Assembly: GCF_018882245.1 (NCBI RefSeq)
Contig: NZ_JACVOV010000002.1
Coordinates: 124,001 to 188,000 of the forward strand
Reading direction: 5' to 3'
Length of the DNA stretch: 64,000 bases
Source: Polynucleobacter sp. AP-Capit-er-40B-B4
GTDB taxonomy: Bacteria; Pseudomonadota; Gammaproteobacteria; Burkholderiales; Burkholderiaceae
A model generated the notes under the pieces. The model had not been told where the DNA came from and did not search any database. It worked only from the letters and a program-made list of their open reading frames with translations. Positions 1 through 7,850 of this stretch are shown in pieces; position 1 is the first letter of the stretch; each line of letters opens with the position of its first letter. A program made the translations under genes and the position numbers.

Positions 1-374
1 AATATGTGGCCAAAATGGCTAAGAATTCTCGCAGCCCTGTAACCGTGACTCTAGTCAGCGTCCACGATGACATTGGTCTTGGCCACGTTAAACAATTCGT
101 AGCCAAAAGCGTAGTAGATGATTACCTTCGTGAAGTCAGCGAAAAAGAATTAAAACCAGCGCAGAAAGTATTAGATGCTGCCAAGGTTAAACACAATATG
201 GCTATTAAACGCGGTCAGATTTCAGAAGAAATCATTGCTTTGGCGAATAAAGACAAAGTTGACATGATTGTGATGGGTGTTAAAGGCCGTAGCGGCATCT
301 TAGACGTACTGGTTGGCTCAGTTGCTCAGCGTGTTTCTAGCTCAGCAAAGCAACCTGTTTTATTGGTAAAGTAA
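1..374 (+). CDS. Universal stress protein (UspA family), 5' end cut by window edge
   Basis: This is the C-terminal part of a universal stress protein, a small cytoplasmic nucleotide-binding-fold protein induced by stress. The visible part contains the end of the conserved ATP-binding region: GVKGRSGILDVLVGSVAQRV near the C-terminus matches the family G-x2-G-x9-G-S/T pattern, and the protein ends in PVLLVK, a typical UspA terminus. A GTG at position 6 could serve as a start, but the frame is open to the window edge (a Tyr codon precedes it). The usual N-terminal strand with the 'ILVAVDGS' motif is missing, so the true start lies outside. A hairpin follows the stop. A second USP domain occurs in this window, fused to TerC at 7851-9107. 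Confidence 0.85.
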   Translation, partial: YVAKMAKNSRSPVTVTLVSVHDDIGLGHVKQFVAKSVVDDYLREVSEKELKPAQKVLDAAKVKHNMAIKRGQISEEIIALANKDKVDMIVMGVKGRSGILDVLVGSVAQRVSSSAKQPVLLVK

Positions 375-400
375 TTTCTGCATTTTTAGTATCCAGCTTA

Positions 401-423
401 GTTGGTTGCTACTGGCAACCAAC
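401..423 (+). terminator. Hairpin after the usp gene, possible weak terminator
   Basis: A perfect 9-bp stem (GTTGGTTGC/GCAACCAAC) with a 5-nt loop lies 27 nt after the usp stop codon. It is followed by TCTTCTG rather than a clean T run, so termination strength is uncertain. Confidence 0.45.
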
Positions 424-486
424 TCTTCTGATCACGCCATCATTCCAAAGCGCTAGCTCCTCGAGAGATTCTTGATCGCATAACAG

Positions 487-1023
487 ATGGTAAAAATAAC
501 TCCAAATCGATCAAGCCTTGTACTCATCGACTTACAAAGTCGTTTGATGCCTTCTATTCATCAAGGAGAAGAGGTTCTTAAGCAATGCATCAAGATCTCT
601 AAAATCGCCAGGCTTCTAGATATTCCTATTATTGCTACCGAACAAAGTCCGCAAAGCCTGGGGCATAACGTTGATGCAATCACCCAGTTTTGTGAAGCCA
701 CGGTAGCAAAAGATCATTTTGATGCCTGCCAAGATGGGCTTATCAATGCGCTATCTAAAAATAGAGAGCATCTGATTCTTGCTGGATGTGAGACTCACGT
801 ATGCGTAATGCAAACCGCTTTAGAGCTGGTGCGGCAGAACTTTAAAGTTTCTATTTTGGTAGATGCAGTTGGGTCACGTAGATCTCTAGATCGAGATATC
901 GCCCTTCATCGCCTTGGCTCGTCTGGAGCAACACTTCTCACGGTTGAGATGATGGCTTTTGAATGGCTAGGAACTGCCTCTAATGAATGCTTTAAGGATG
1001 CATTAGAGATCATTAAATCCTAG
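487..1023 (+). CDS. Isochorismatase-like cysteine hydrolase (YcaC type)
   Basis: This is a cytoplasmic cysteine hydrolase of the isochorismatase-like superfamily, whose members cleave amides or related C-N bonds. The catalytic triad is readable: Asp15 in LVLIDLQ, Lys75 in VAKDHF, and Cys106 in the GCETHVCV motif, with the preceding non-proline peptide region. The stretch TEQSPQSLG (51-59) resembles the YcaC subgroup, whose substrate is not established. The 178-residue length is normal for the family. The gene stands alone between the usp gene and the convergent efflux operon, whose last stop codon lies only 12 nt away. No strong Shine-Dalgarno sequence precedes the ATG. The substrate cannot be told from the sequence. 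Confidence 0.85.
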   Translation: MVKITPNRSSLVLIDLQSRLMPSIHQGEEVLKQCIKISKIARLLDIPIIATEQSPQSLGHNVDAITQFCEATVAKDHFDACQDGLINALSKNREHLILAGCETHVCVMQTALELVRQNFKVSILVDAVGSRRSLDRDIALHRLGSSGATLLTVEMMAFEWLGTASNECFKDALEIIKS

Positions 1024-1035
1024 GTTTGCGCTTAT

Positions 1036-1359
1036 TTAGGTGGTTGATTTGGCAATAAAGAATGCCTTTGGTACTGGAGTACACCAAACCACACCATCGC
1101 CGACCTGCCCCGTCTGACATACCGTCACAATGCGATCCATCAGCACTTCAGCAACTTCATCATTACAAATAATTTCTACTCGTACTTTTGCTGAGTAGTC
1201 TGTCAATTCATCTTTGATGTTTGCTTTACTGGTTTTGGATGGCGCACTACAACCCTCCACCTTAGCGACTGTCATTCCCGGAAACCCTGGAGTCTCCATG
1301 AGCGCTGTTCGTAAAGCAGGTAATTTATTAGGGCGAATAACCGCCTTCACTTCCATCAT
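1036..1359 (-). CDS. PII-like protein of the metal-efflux operon (PII-NG type)
   Basis: A 107-residue PII-fold protein, a family of trimeric signal proteins that bind nucleotides. It starts with the PII-like strand MEVKAVIRPNKLPALRTAL and keeps a B-loop-like TGQVGDGVVW near the C-terminus. The T-loop is not like GlnB/GlnK: the usual uridylylated tyrosine segment is replaced by a Ser/Lys-rich stretch (SKTSKANIKDEL), so classical nitrogen signalling by uridylylation is unlikely. The ATG overlaps the stop of the RND pump gene (ATGA, 1356-1359), so translation is coupled to the pump. A PII subgroup called PII-NG is known to sit in heavy-metal RND operons. A role in sensing or tuning the pump is an inference. 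No amtB or glnA is nearby. Confidence 0.8.
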   Translation of the reverse strand: MMEVKAVIRPNKLPALRTALMETPGFPGMTVAKVEGCSAPSKTSKANIKDELTDYSAKVRVEIICNDEVAEVLMDRIVTVCQTGQVGDGVVWCTPVPKAFFIAKSTT

Positions 1360-4300
1360 GCTTCCACCTCTTTGTCTTCAAACCATCTATATAGAACAGG
1401 TAACACCAATAAAGTGAGTGCTGTTGAGGTGATCAATCCCGCAATCACCACAGCTGCCAGAGGGCGAGTTACCTCTGAACCAGGACCGCCGGAGAACAGC
1501 ATTGGTACCAATGCCAACATTGCCACTGACGCAGTCATCATGACCGGCCTAAAGCGATGGCCGCAACCATGAAGGAGTGCATCCTCCATGCTGTATCCAT
1601 CCTCACGCAATTGCTTAATAAAGGAGATCAGCACCACACCATTGAGTACGGCGATACCCCACAAGTTAATGAAGCCCACCGCCGCTGGCACCGAGAGGTA
1701 TTCGCCTGTAATGAATAAACCAAACACGCCACCAATCGATGCAAAAGGCAGAACCAAAATAATGAGGCCAGCCAAACGAAGTGACTTAAACAACATAAAC
1801 AATAAAAAGAAGATTGCTAAGACCGTCAAAGGAATGATGATCATAAGGCGCGCCATCGCTCTTTGCATGTTTTCAAACTGACCACCCCATTGCAAGGTAT
1901 AGCCTTGAGGTAATTCCACATTCTTAGCAATCAGTTCTTGAGCTTCTTTTACAAAGCCACCTAAGTCGCGCCCTTCCACATTCACGCCAACTACCAAACG
2001 ACGTTTACCAGACTCACGGGAGATCTGGGCTGGGCCCTCTACCAGGGAAATTTCAGCCAAGTCGCGCATTAGCACTTGAGCACCATCGGGAGAATGCAAA
2101 ATAATATTTTCAATGGCATCAATATTATTTCTGTAAGGACTTGGGTAGCGTAAAACTAATGGGAAGCGACGCTCGCCCTCATAAATGGTGCTAGCCTGCT
2201 TACCGCCGATAGCCGTTTCAATAACTTCATTTACATCGGAAACGTTAATACCATAGCGTGCAATCGCATCACGATCAATTTTGATATTGAGATAGTTCTG
2301 ACCAGAGGCTTGCTCAATACGCAAGTCGTTACTACCCTTCATCTTAGTTAAGACTTGACCAATTTGTGAGCCCAGTTTTTGCAATACTGGCAATTCGTCA
2401 CCAAATATTTTCACCGCTACTTGTGAGCGCACACCAGAAACCATCTCATCCACCCTGGCTGCAATTGGTTGAGAAATCACCAATTCAATACCAGGTAAAG
2501 TTTTGAGCTTTTCACGAATTTGTTGAGCGATTTCTTCCTGGCTTAAATCTCTATCGCCTAAGGGTTTGAGCGTCACAATCGGATCAGACTCATTCGGTTG
2601 ACCTGGGTCTGCAGGAGATTCTCCCTTACCCAGTCGAGAGACCGCCATCTCGACACCAGGAATAGTCATGATGCGTTTAATCGCTTCGAACTCTAATTTA
2701 ATAGATTCGTCTAATGAAATATTAGGTGCACGAACAATCACAGGAGTGATAGAACCTTCTTGCATCACTGGAATAAAGGCTTTACCGAGCATTACAAACC
2801 CAACCAAGCTAATGCCTAGAGCAATAATGGCTCGCTTGACTACTAATTTAGGATTTGCCAAAGACCAATTCAACCAACGCTCATACGGGGCGCGCATTTT
2901 TTTGACTATCTTAGTGTCATCCTCGCCGCCACCCTTCAAGATGTAGGAGCACAAGACTGGCGAAAGCGTAAATGACAGAATCAAGGAGATGGTTAATGCG
3001 ATAGCAATCGTAATTGCCATCGGAGCGAACATCTTTCCCTCCATACCCTCGAGTGAGAGCAGCGGCATAAACACCAAAATAATGATGCCCACACCAAAGA
3101 GCACAGGCTTACCTACTTCAGATGCCGCCTCTAAGATGATCCTGTTTTTGGATTCTCCACCCTTAAGGCGTTCACCCAATTTCGCAAAGGTGTTCTCCAC
3201 CACTACAACAGAACCGTCCACCATAATGCCGATCGCAATGGCTAGACCCCCTAATGACATCAGGTTCGCTGAAATACCATAACGATTCATGACCAAGAAG
3301 GTGAGCAACGGCGTGAGGAGCAGCGTGGCAACCACAATCAAAGATGAGCGCACATCCCCCAAGAAGAGGAATAGCAAAATAATCACCAGAATCACGCCTT
3401 CAACCAGTACTTTTGCCACATTGAACATGGCCGCATTCACCAAATCAGTACGGTCATAGAAAGGTACGATCTGTAAGCCGTCTGGGAGCAGCTTACCTTC
3501 GTTAATCTCTTCAACTTTAAGTTTGATGCGATTGACTACATCCCGTGCATTACCGCCACGGATCATCTGAATAATGCCGGCGACACTTTCCGTATAGCCA
3601 TTCTTAATAGCGGCACCCTGACGAATCTCGCTACCAATCGTCACTTCGGCTACGTTCTTCACATATACCGGAATACCTTTTACTTCTTTCAAAATAATCT
3701 TGCCAATATCTTCTGGCTTAGTAATTAAGCCTAAACCGCGAATGAGGTAGCGCTCTGCATAAGTTGGTAACTGACCACCACCGGAGTTAGCATTATTTCT
3801 AGCAAGCGCTTGATAGACCTCATGCAAGCTAACTTGATAGTGGCGCAAACGTTCAGGATTCACTAAGACTTGATATTCTCTGGCGTAACCACCTTGCGTA
3901 TTAATCTCAGCAACACCAGGAATAGAACGCAGCATTGGACGCACAATCCAATCTTGCACTGCGCGTCGATCAGAGAGCTCATCCACCGTTAACTCACGAT
4001 GTCGATCCGATGGATGATCCAGTGTGTACTGGTATACCTCACCTAAGCCGGTAGATGGTGGTGCCAATACCGGAGTAATTCCAACTGGCATTCTGGAAGC
4101 AACTTCAATTAATCGCTCTGTGACTAATTGACGAGCAAAGTAAATATCGGTTTTTTCAGTAAACACCAAGGTAATGACGGAAATGCCATTACGGTTTAAT
4201 GAGCGCATCTCTGTCAAACCTGGCAAACCTGTCATCGCCAATTCAATAGGGATAGTTACAAAACGCTCAACCTCTTCAGGGGATTTTCCAGGAGCCTCCG

Positions 4301-4451
4301 CAGCAACCTGGACCTGCACGTTCGTTACGTCTGGAAATGCATCGACAGAAAGTCGCTTAGTCGCCAAAAGTCCGGCAACAAGCAATACGATGGCAATAAT
4401 CACCACCAATAAGCGTTGCTGTAACGAGAGGCGAACGATTCTTTCAATCAT
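1356..4451 (-). CDS. Heavy-metal efflux RND pump, CusA/CzcA family
   Basis: The inner-membrane proton-driven pump of a tripartite metal exporter. At 1031 residues it has the family's usual length, with an N-terminal membrane helix, a large periplasmic loop, a first block of membrane helices around residues 340-540, a second periplasmic loop and a final helix block. The proton-relay segment in helix 4 reads AIGIMVDGSVVVVEN: Asp412 and Glu419 are present, but the position equal to the first Asp of CzcA (Asp402) is Ala406, as in CusA-like pumps. This makes it uncertain whether the substrate is a divalent (Zn/Co/Cd) or monovalent (Cu/Ag) metal. The gene follows the adaptor by 4 nt and overlaps the PII-like gene. 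No metal-responsive regulator (MerR, CusRS) is adjacent. Confidence 0.93.
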   Translation of the reverse strand: MIERIVRLSLQQRLLVVIIAIVLLVAGLLATKRLSVDAFPDVTNVQVQVAAEAPGKSPEEVERFVTIPIELAMTGLPGLTEMRSLNRNGISVITLVFTEKTDIYFARQLVTERLIEVASRMPVGITPVLAPPSTGLGEVYQYTLDHPSDRHRELTVDELSDRRAVQDWIVRPMLRSIPGVAEINTQGGYAREYQVLVNPERLRHYQVSLHEVYQALARNNANSGGGQLPTYAERYLIRGLGLITKPEDIGKIILKEVKGIPVYVKNVAEVTIGSEIRQGAAIKNGYTESVAGIIQMIRGGNARDVVNRIKLKVEEINEGKLLPDGLQIVPFYDRTDLVNAAMFNVAKVLVEGVILVIILLFLFLGDVRSSLIVVATLLLTPLLTFLVMNRYGISANLMSLGGLAIAIGIMVDGSVVVVENTFAKLGERLKGGESKNRIILEAASEVGKPVLFGVGIIILVFMPLLSLEGMEGKMFAPMAITIAIALTISLILSFTLSPVLCSYILKGGGEDDTKIVKKMRAPYERWLNWSLANPKLVVKRAIIALGISLVGFVMLGKAFIPVMQEGSITPVIVRAPNISLDESIKLEFEAIKRIMTIPGVEMAVSRLGKGESPADPGQPNESDPIVTLKPLGDRDLSQEEIAQQIREKLKTLPGIELVISQPIAARVDEMVSGVRSQVAVKIFGDELPVLQKLGSQIGQVLTKMKGSNDLRIEQASGQNYLNIKIDRDAIARYGINVSDVNEVIETAIGGKQASTIYEGERRFPLVLRYPSPYRNNIDAIENIILHSPDGAQVLMRDLAEISLVEGPAQISRESGKRRLVVGVNVEGRDLGGFVKEAQELIAKNVELPQGYTLQWGGQFENMQRAMARLMIIIPLTVLAIFFLLFMLFKSLRLAGLIILVLPFASIGGVFGLFITGEYLSVPAAVGFINLWGIAVLNGVVLISFIKQLREDGYSMEDALLHGCGHRFRPVMMTASVAMLALVPMLFSGGPGSEVTRPLAAVVIAGLITSTALTLLVLPVLYRWFEDKEVEA

Positions 4452-4455
4452 CTGC

Positions 4456-5802
4456 TTATCCGCCGCTCAACTGACGCTTACGTTCTGTATTTAAGTGGTA
4501 AGCACCTTCTATAGCAATCTCCTGACCTTCCTTGAGGCCTGAAATCACAGGACGATACCCTTTACCCTCTGGTCCAAGCTTGACCGGCACCATGCGATAA
4601 GTGTCATCGTCTAAACGAACGAAAACGTGGTCGTGATTATCTTCACGAACAATCGCACCTAAAGGCACTACCAATTTATCAACCGGCTGGCTCTCAATCA
4701 ACATCGTTGCCAACATACCGGGTTTAATTTGCCCCTCTGTATTAGGCAACTCCATGCGCACAACAACAGTACGAGTTTGCGGATTCACAATTGAATCTAC
4801 GTGGGCCACCACACCTTCGATATCCTGATTACGTAGCGCTGGAATAATGACCGATGCTTTTTGACCCTTTCTGATCAAATAAGAGTTACTCTCTGGCACC
4901 TCTGAGATTGCCCATAGCGTACTGAGATCAGCAACCGTAAATAAGGCATCTGCTGGTTGTACCACCTGGCCTTTATTGATCTTACGCTCGACGATTTCAC
5001 CAGGAATTGTGGCAATGACATTATTAATAGACTCAATCACGCCGGATTTGGCGAGGCGATCAATACTCGCTTGATCCATGCCCTGTACCCTGAGCTGATC
5101 ATTCGTAGCACGAAACTCTGCCTTTGCGCTACTCGCCTCGGCCTCGCGTCTTTGCAGTTCTGCAAGCGCAATCACATCCTCTTTGTAAAGAATCTTTGCG
5201 CGATTCGCAGCTTGATCAGCTAACTGACTCGCGCTCTTCGCTTTTAAGTAAGCCAGCTGCGATTGGGTTAATTCAGTGGAGGTAATTTTGGCTAATACAT
5301 CACCCTGCTTCACAATTTGACCAGGAACAGCCAGAATTTCCGAGACACGACCAGTTACGTTGGCGCCAATACGAGATAGATAGAGCTCATTGAAATCAAT
5401 CCGACCAGAAGCCCGCAACTCCTCCACAAAAGGAGATACTTGAGCCTTGCCATCAGCAATCATCTTATGTAAATCTTCGTTAACTACAACCATATTCGGG
5501 TCTTGCACTGATTTAATTGCAGGACTTCTATCAAATACGTTGAAGTAATTCAGAATAATGACGAACACGCAAAACCAGGGCAGGTAGAACATACCCTTTT
5601 TAAACCAATGCGGCGATTTATCATAGCGACCAGTAACAGCAGGTACATGCTCTCCAAGCCATTGATGTGCTTGTGCATACAGTTGATTTTGGGTCTGTAA
5701 AATTTGGCCGACCAATTCCTTCTTATGGAATTTAAACTTTCGCACCAAAAAGGTCTTCCAGACTTTTACCTTTTTTAGCATGACTGCTAACTCTTGGTTC
5801 AT
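4456..5802 (-). CDS. RND efflux periplasmic adaptor (CusB/CzcB family)
   Basis: The membrane-fusion protein linking the RND pump to the outer-membrane channel. I chose the ATG at 5802 because it overlaps the stop of the upstream channel gene as ATGA (5799-5802); an upstream in-frame ATG at 5832 would lie deep inside that gene. The N-terminus has a charged stretch of about 70 residues before a single hydrophobic anchor (FYLPWFCVFVIILNYFNVF), longer than in most adaptors. Then follow barrel-sandwich and coiled-coil regions (Ala/Gln/Glu-rich, QLADQAANRAKILYKE) and a C-terminal beta domain ending GAYHLNTERKRQLSGG. I see no His- or Met-rich metal-binding N-terminus of the CusB kind. Its partners are the genes on both sides. 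Confidence 0.9.
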   Translation of the reverse strand: MNQELAVMLKKVKVWKTFLVRKFKFHKKELVGQILQTQNQLYAQAHQWLGEHVPAVTGRYDKSPHWFKKGMFYLPWFCVFVIILNYFNVFDRSPAIKSVQDPNMVVVNEDLHKMIADGKAQVSPFVEELRASGRIDFNELYLSRIGANVTGRVSEILAVPGQIVKQGDVLAKITSTELTQSQLAYLKAKSASQLADQAANRAKILYKEDVIALAELQRREAEASSAKAEFRATNDQLRVQGMDQASIDRLAKSGVIESINNVIATIPGEIVERKINKGQVVQPADALFTVADLSTLWAISEVPESNSYLIRKGQKASVIIPALRNQDIEGVVAHVDSIVNPQTRTVVVRMELPNTEGQIKPGMLATMLIESQPVDKLVVPLGAIVREDNHDHVFVRLDDDTYRMVPVKLGPEGKGYRPVISGLKEGQEIAIEGAYHLNTERKRQLSGG

Positions 5803-7064
5803 TGCATTCCACTTTCTATCTTCGCAAGCCACTCAGGGCTCGCTCTTAATCTTTGAATCTCGGTCACCACAGAAGCCAAATCAAAACGCGCCTTAATTAA
5901 ATCATTACGCGCTGCCCTAAAGGTTCTTTGCGCATCCAAATACTCCAGCATGCCGCGCTCACCATAGCGATAAGACACTTCAGCAATACGTTGTGCGCTG
6001 CCGGCTAACTGAACTACTTCTTGGCTCAATACTTTTACTTGATAGCTAGTCATTTGATACAGCTTATAAGCCGTTTCCATTTGCTGATCTAGAGTTTGGC
6101 TTTGAGCATTCAATTGATTTTTTGCTTTTGAAGCATTAGCTTCTGCCTCTGCAATCTGACCGCCCTTAAAGTCCCAAATTGGAATACTCACTTGCAAACC
6201 ATAGAGTCGATCAGTGAAGTTAGGGTCGTTATATTGGGAGGCTTTGATAGCTAAGCGAGGTAAGCGAGAGTTCTTTTCAAAACTCAACTTGGATTCAGTA
6301 GCCTCAACTTCTGCTTTTGCTTTTTGCAACTCCGGGCTCTGGCTCTGAACCTCATTTAATAATTGGGTTAATGAAGGCAAGACCTCAGGCTTTGGCTGCT
6401 CAGCCACAACCGTAAAATCTGCCGGCACTTGATGGCCTACAACTTGGCGTAATTGGCTACGTGCCTGCTCTACCCGTAACTTACTAGACTCTGCCGCGAT
6501 TTGCGCATTCAGAAATTCAGTTTGTACTCGAATGAGTTCGAAGCGCGCTGTTTCACCAACGTCATACCGAATTTGCATACGATCCCGAATCTGCTTCGTC
6601 AGACTCATATCCTCTTCTGCTGCTTTTTGCTCCGCTTCACGGCGCATGAGTTCATAAAAGCGCTGCTGCACTCTGGAAATCGTCTCCACCTCAAATGCAA
6701 CGCGCGTTGCTTCAGCTGCACGTAGATTCGCCTCAGCAGCATTCACTCTAGGGAAACGGGTATAAGGCATATCCAATGGCTGAGTAACAGCCCATGATGA
6801 AACATTACCTACCGTCAAAGGGCCGGTAGCGGATCGCTGCTGACCAGTGCTCACCTCGAACTCTGGATTCGGAATAGCTCTTGCTGTCGATAACTGCCCT
6901 TTAATTGCTTTGGCTTGGTCGCGAGCCGCTAAAACTTGAGGGCTTGACTCTAGAGAGATAGAGATCAAGTCATTAATAGTGAATGACTTTTTTGATTGTG
7001 CACTGACATTTGCCACCATTAAGGCGCTAGCAAAAGTAATGGCCAACCATCGGTACCGCGTCAT
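5799..7064 (-). CDS. RND efflux outer-membrane channel, TolC family (CzcC-like)
   Basis: The first gene of the efflux operon, encoding the outer-membrane exit duct. The chosen ATG at 7064 begins MTRYRWLAITFASALMVANV, a good signal peptide with a likely cleavage after SAQ; an in-frame ATG at 7196 would add 44 residues in front of the signal and is rejected. The mature part shows two similar halves rich in long Ala/Gln/Glu helices (the outer membrane efflux protein repeat), for example VERISRVQQRFYELMRREAEQ-type segments and the final RTFRAARNDLIKARFDLASV. Its stop overlaps the adaptor start by 4 nt. The 295-nt space upstream must hold the operon promoter. Confidence 0.9.
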   Translation of the reverse strand: MTRYRWLAITFASALMVANVSAQSKKSFTINDLISISLESSPQVLAARDQAKAIKGQLSTARAIPNPEFEVSTGQQRSATGPLTVGNVSSWAVTQPLDMPYTRFPRVNAAEANLRAAEATRVAFEVETISRVQQRFYELMRREAEQKAAEEDMSLTKQIRDRMQIRYDVGETARFELIRVQTEFLNAQIAAESSKLRVEQARSQLRQVVGHQVPADFTVVAEQPKPEVLPSLTQLLNEVQSQSPELQKAKAEVEATESKLSFEKNSRLPRLAIKASQYNDPNFTDRLYGLQVSIPIWDFKGGQIAEAEANASKAKNQLNAQSQTLDQQMETAYKLYQMTSYQVKVLSQEVVQLAGSAQRIAEVSYRYGERGMLEYLDAQRTFRAARNDLIKARFDLASVVTEIQRLRASPEWLAKIESGMQ

Positions 7065-7359
7065 ACGCCCAACTTGCAAAGTATCTAAAAGCAAATTATC
7101 CAACCACCTACGCGGAAGAGCAAGAAAACGTCCCCAATGAGGGGCGTAGCAGGGCAAAACAATGCCAGAACATAGGATTTTGGGGTGGAAAGTCAATATT
7201 TAGCCATTTAGAAAATAGTAAATGGTCTTGCCTTAAAAATTACTCACATACCGGGCCCAAAGGCCGTAATGACGATATGTGAGACCCATTGCTGGGCAGG
7301 CTACTCCCCGTTTATTCATCTTATTAGATCACAGTTAAGCTACAAAACTATGTGCGAAT
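7065..7359 (-). promoter_or_regulatory. Non-coding region upstream of the metal-efflux operon, with an inverted repeat
   Basis: About 295 bases with no convincing gene on either strand. It must contain the control region of the efflux operon. The clearest element is a perfect 8-bp inverted repeat, CTCACATA at 7243-7250 and TATGTGAG at 7276-7283, separated by 25 nt that include GGGCCC and GGCC. This could be an operator or a hairpin. I do not recognise a MerR- or CusR-type box. The upstream HPF-like gene ends at 7360 on the same strand with no obvious terminator, so read-through is possible. Confidence 0.4.
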
Positions 7360-7692
7360 TCAAGCATATGCTCGGCCAGATAAGCGGCCATACTTCTGAG
7401 CTTTATGAAACGCCTTTTGCATGTGCTTGTAGACTTTCTTTAAACCCATCTCTAATGCCGTTCTTCGGTCTCTTGCTGTAAAACTTACCTCGATCTGGCG
7501 ATTATCAAAAGTTTGTAATTCAATAATGCAATTTTGGTTGCAGCCTGTTTTTGCCTGATCTACAGAGGAATACTTCACTTTAATTTTTCTCACCAACCAA
7601 AAGAGCCTCTTTAGAGAAAATTTCACGCGATTCTCTGTAAATGTTTTAAATTCTGGCTCAATTTGTTCTTTTGTTTCTAATATGACATTCAT
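7360..7692 (-). CDS. HPF/RaiA-like ribosome-associated protein
   Basis: A 110-residue basic protein that resembles the sigma-54 modulation/HPF/RaiA family, which binds the 30S subunit and stabilises inactive ribosomes. The pattern of an amphipathic helix (RVKFSLKRLFWLVRKIKV), two beta strands (NCIIELQTFDNRQIEVSFTA) and a second helix with a basic tail (ALEMGLKKVYKHMQKAFHKAQK) fits the single-domain form. Sequence identity to classical HPF looks low. The ATG is preceded by AAAGGAGATAAATC, a strong Shine-Dalgarno sequence. It sits alone between the efflux operon and terC-usp, not beside rpoN as the classical gene does, so it may be a stress-specific paralogue. The function is inferred. Confidence 0.65.
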   Translation of the reverse strand: MNVILETKEQIEPEFKTFTENRVKFSLKRLFWLVRKIKVKYSSVDQAKTGCNQNCIIELQTFDNRQIEVSFTARDRRTALEMGLKKVYKHMQKAFHKAQKYGRLSGRAYA

Positions 7693-7800
7693 GATTTATC
7701 TCCTTTGTTGAACATCTAGATTTCAATATAGAGCGATATTTATTCTTAATAAAGCAGATGTTTATTAATAATAATTCTGTTATTTACTGAGTATTTAGTT

Positions 7801-7827
7801 AAAAAAATGCCCTCGGGTAGAGGGCAT
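7801..7827 (-). terminator. Rho-independent terminator of terC-usp
   Basis: Read on the minus strand, an 8-bp stem ATGCCCTC/GAGGGCAT with a 5-nt loop is followed by a run of seven T. It starts 24 nt after the terC-usp stop codon and separates that gene from the HPF-like gene. Confidence 0.85.
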
Positions 7828-7850
7828 AAAGAGAACCGCAGGATGTAAAA

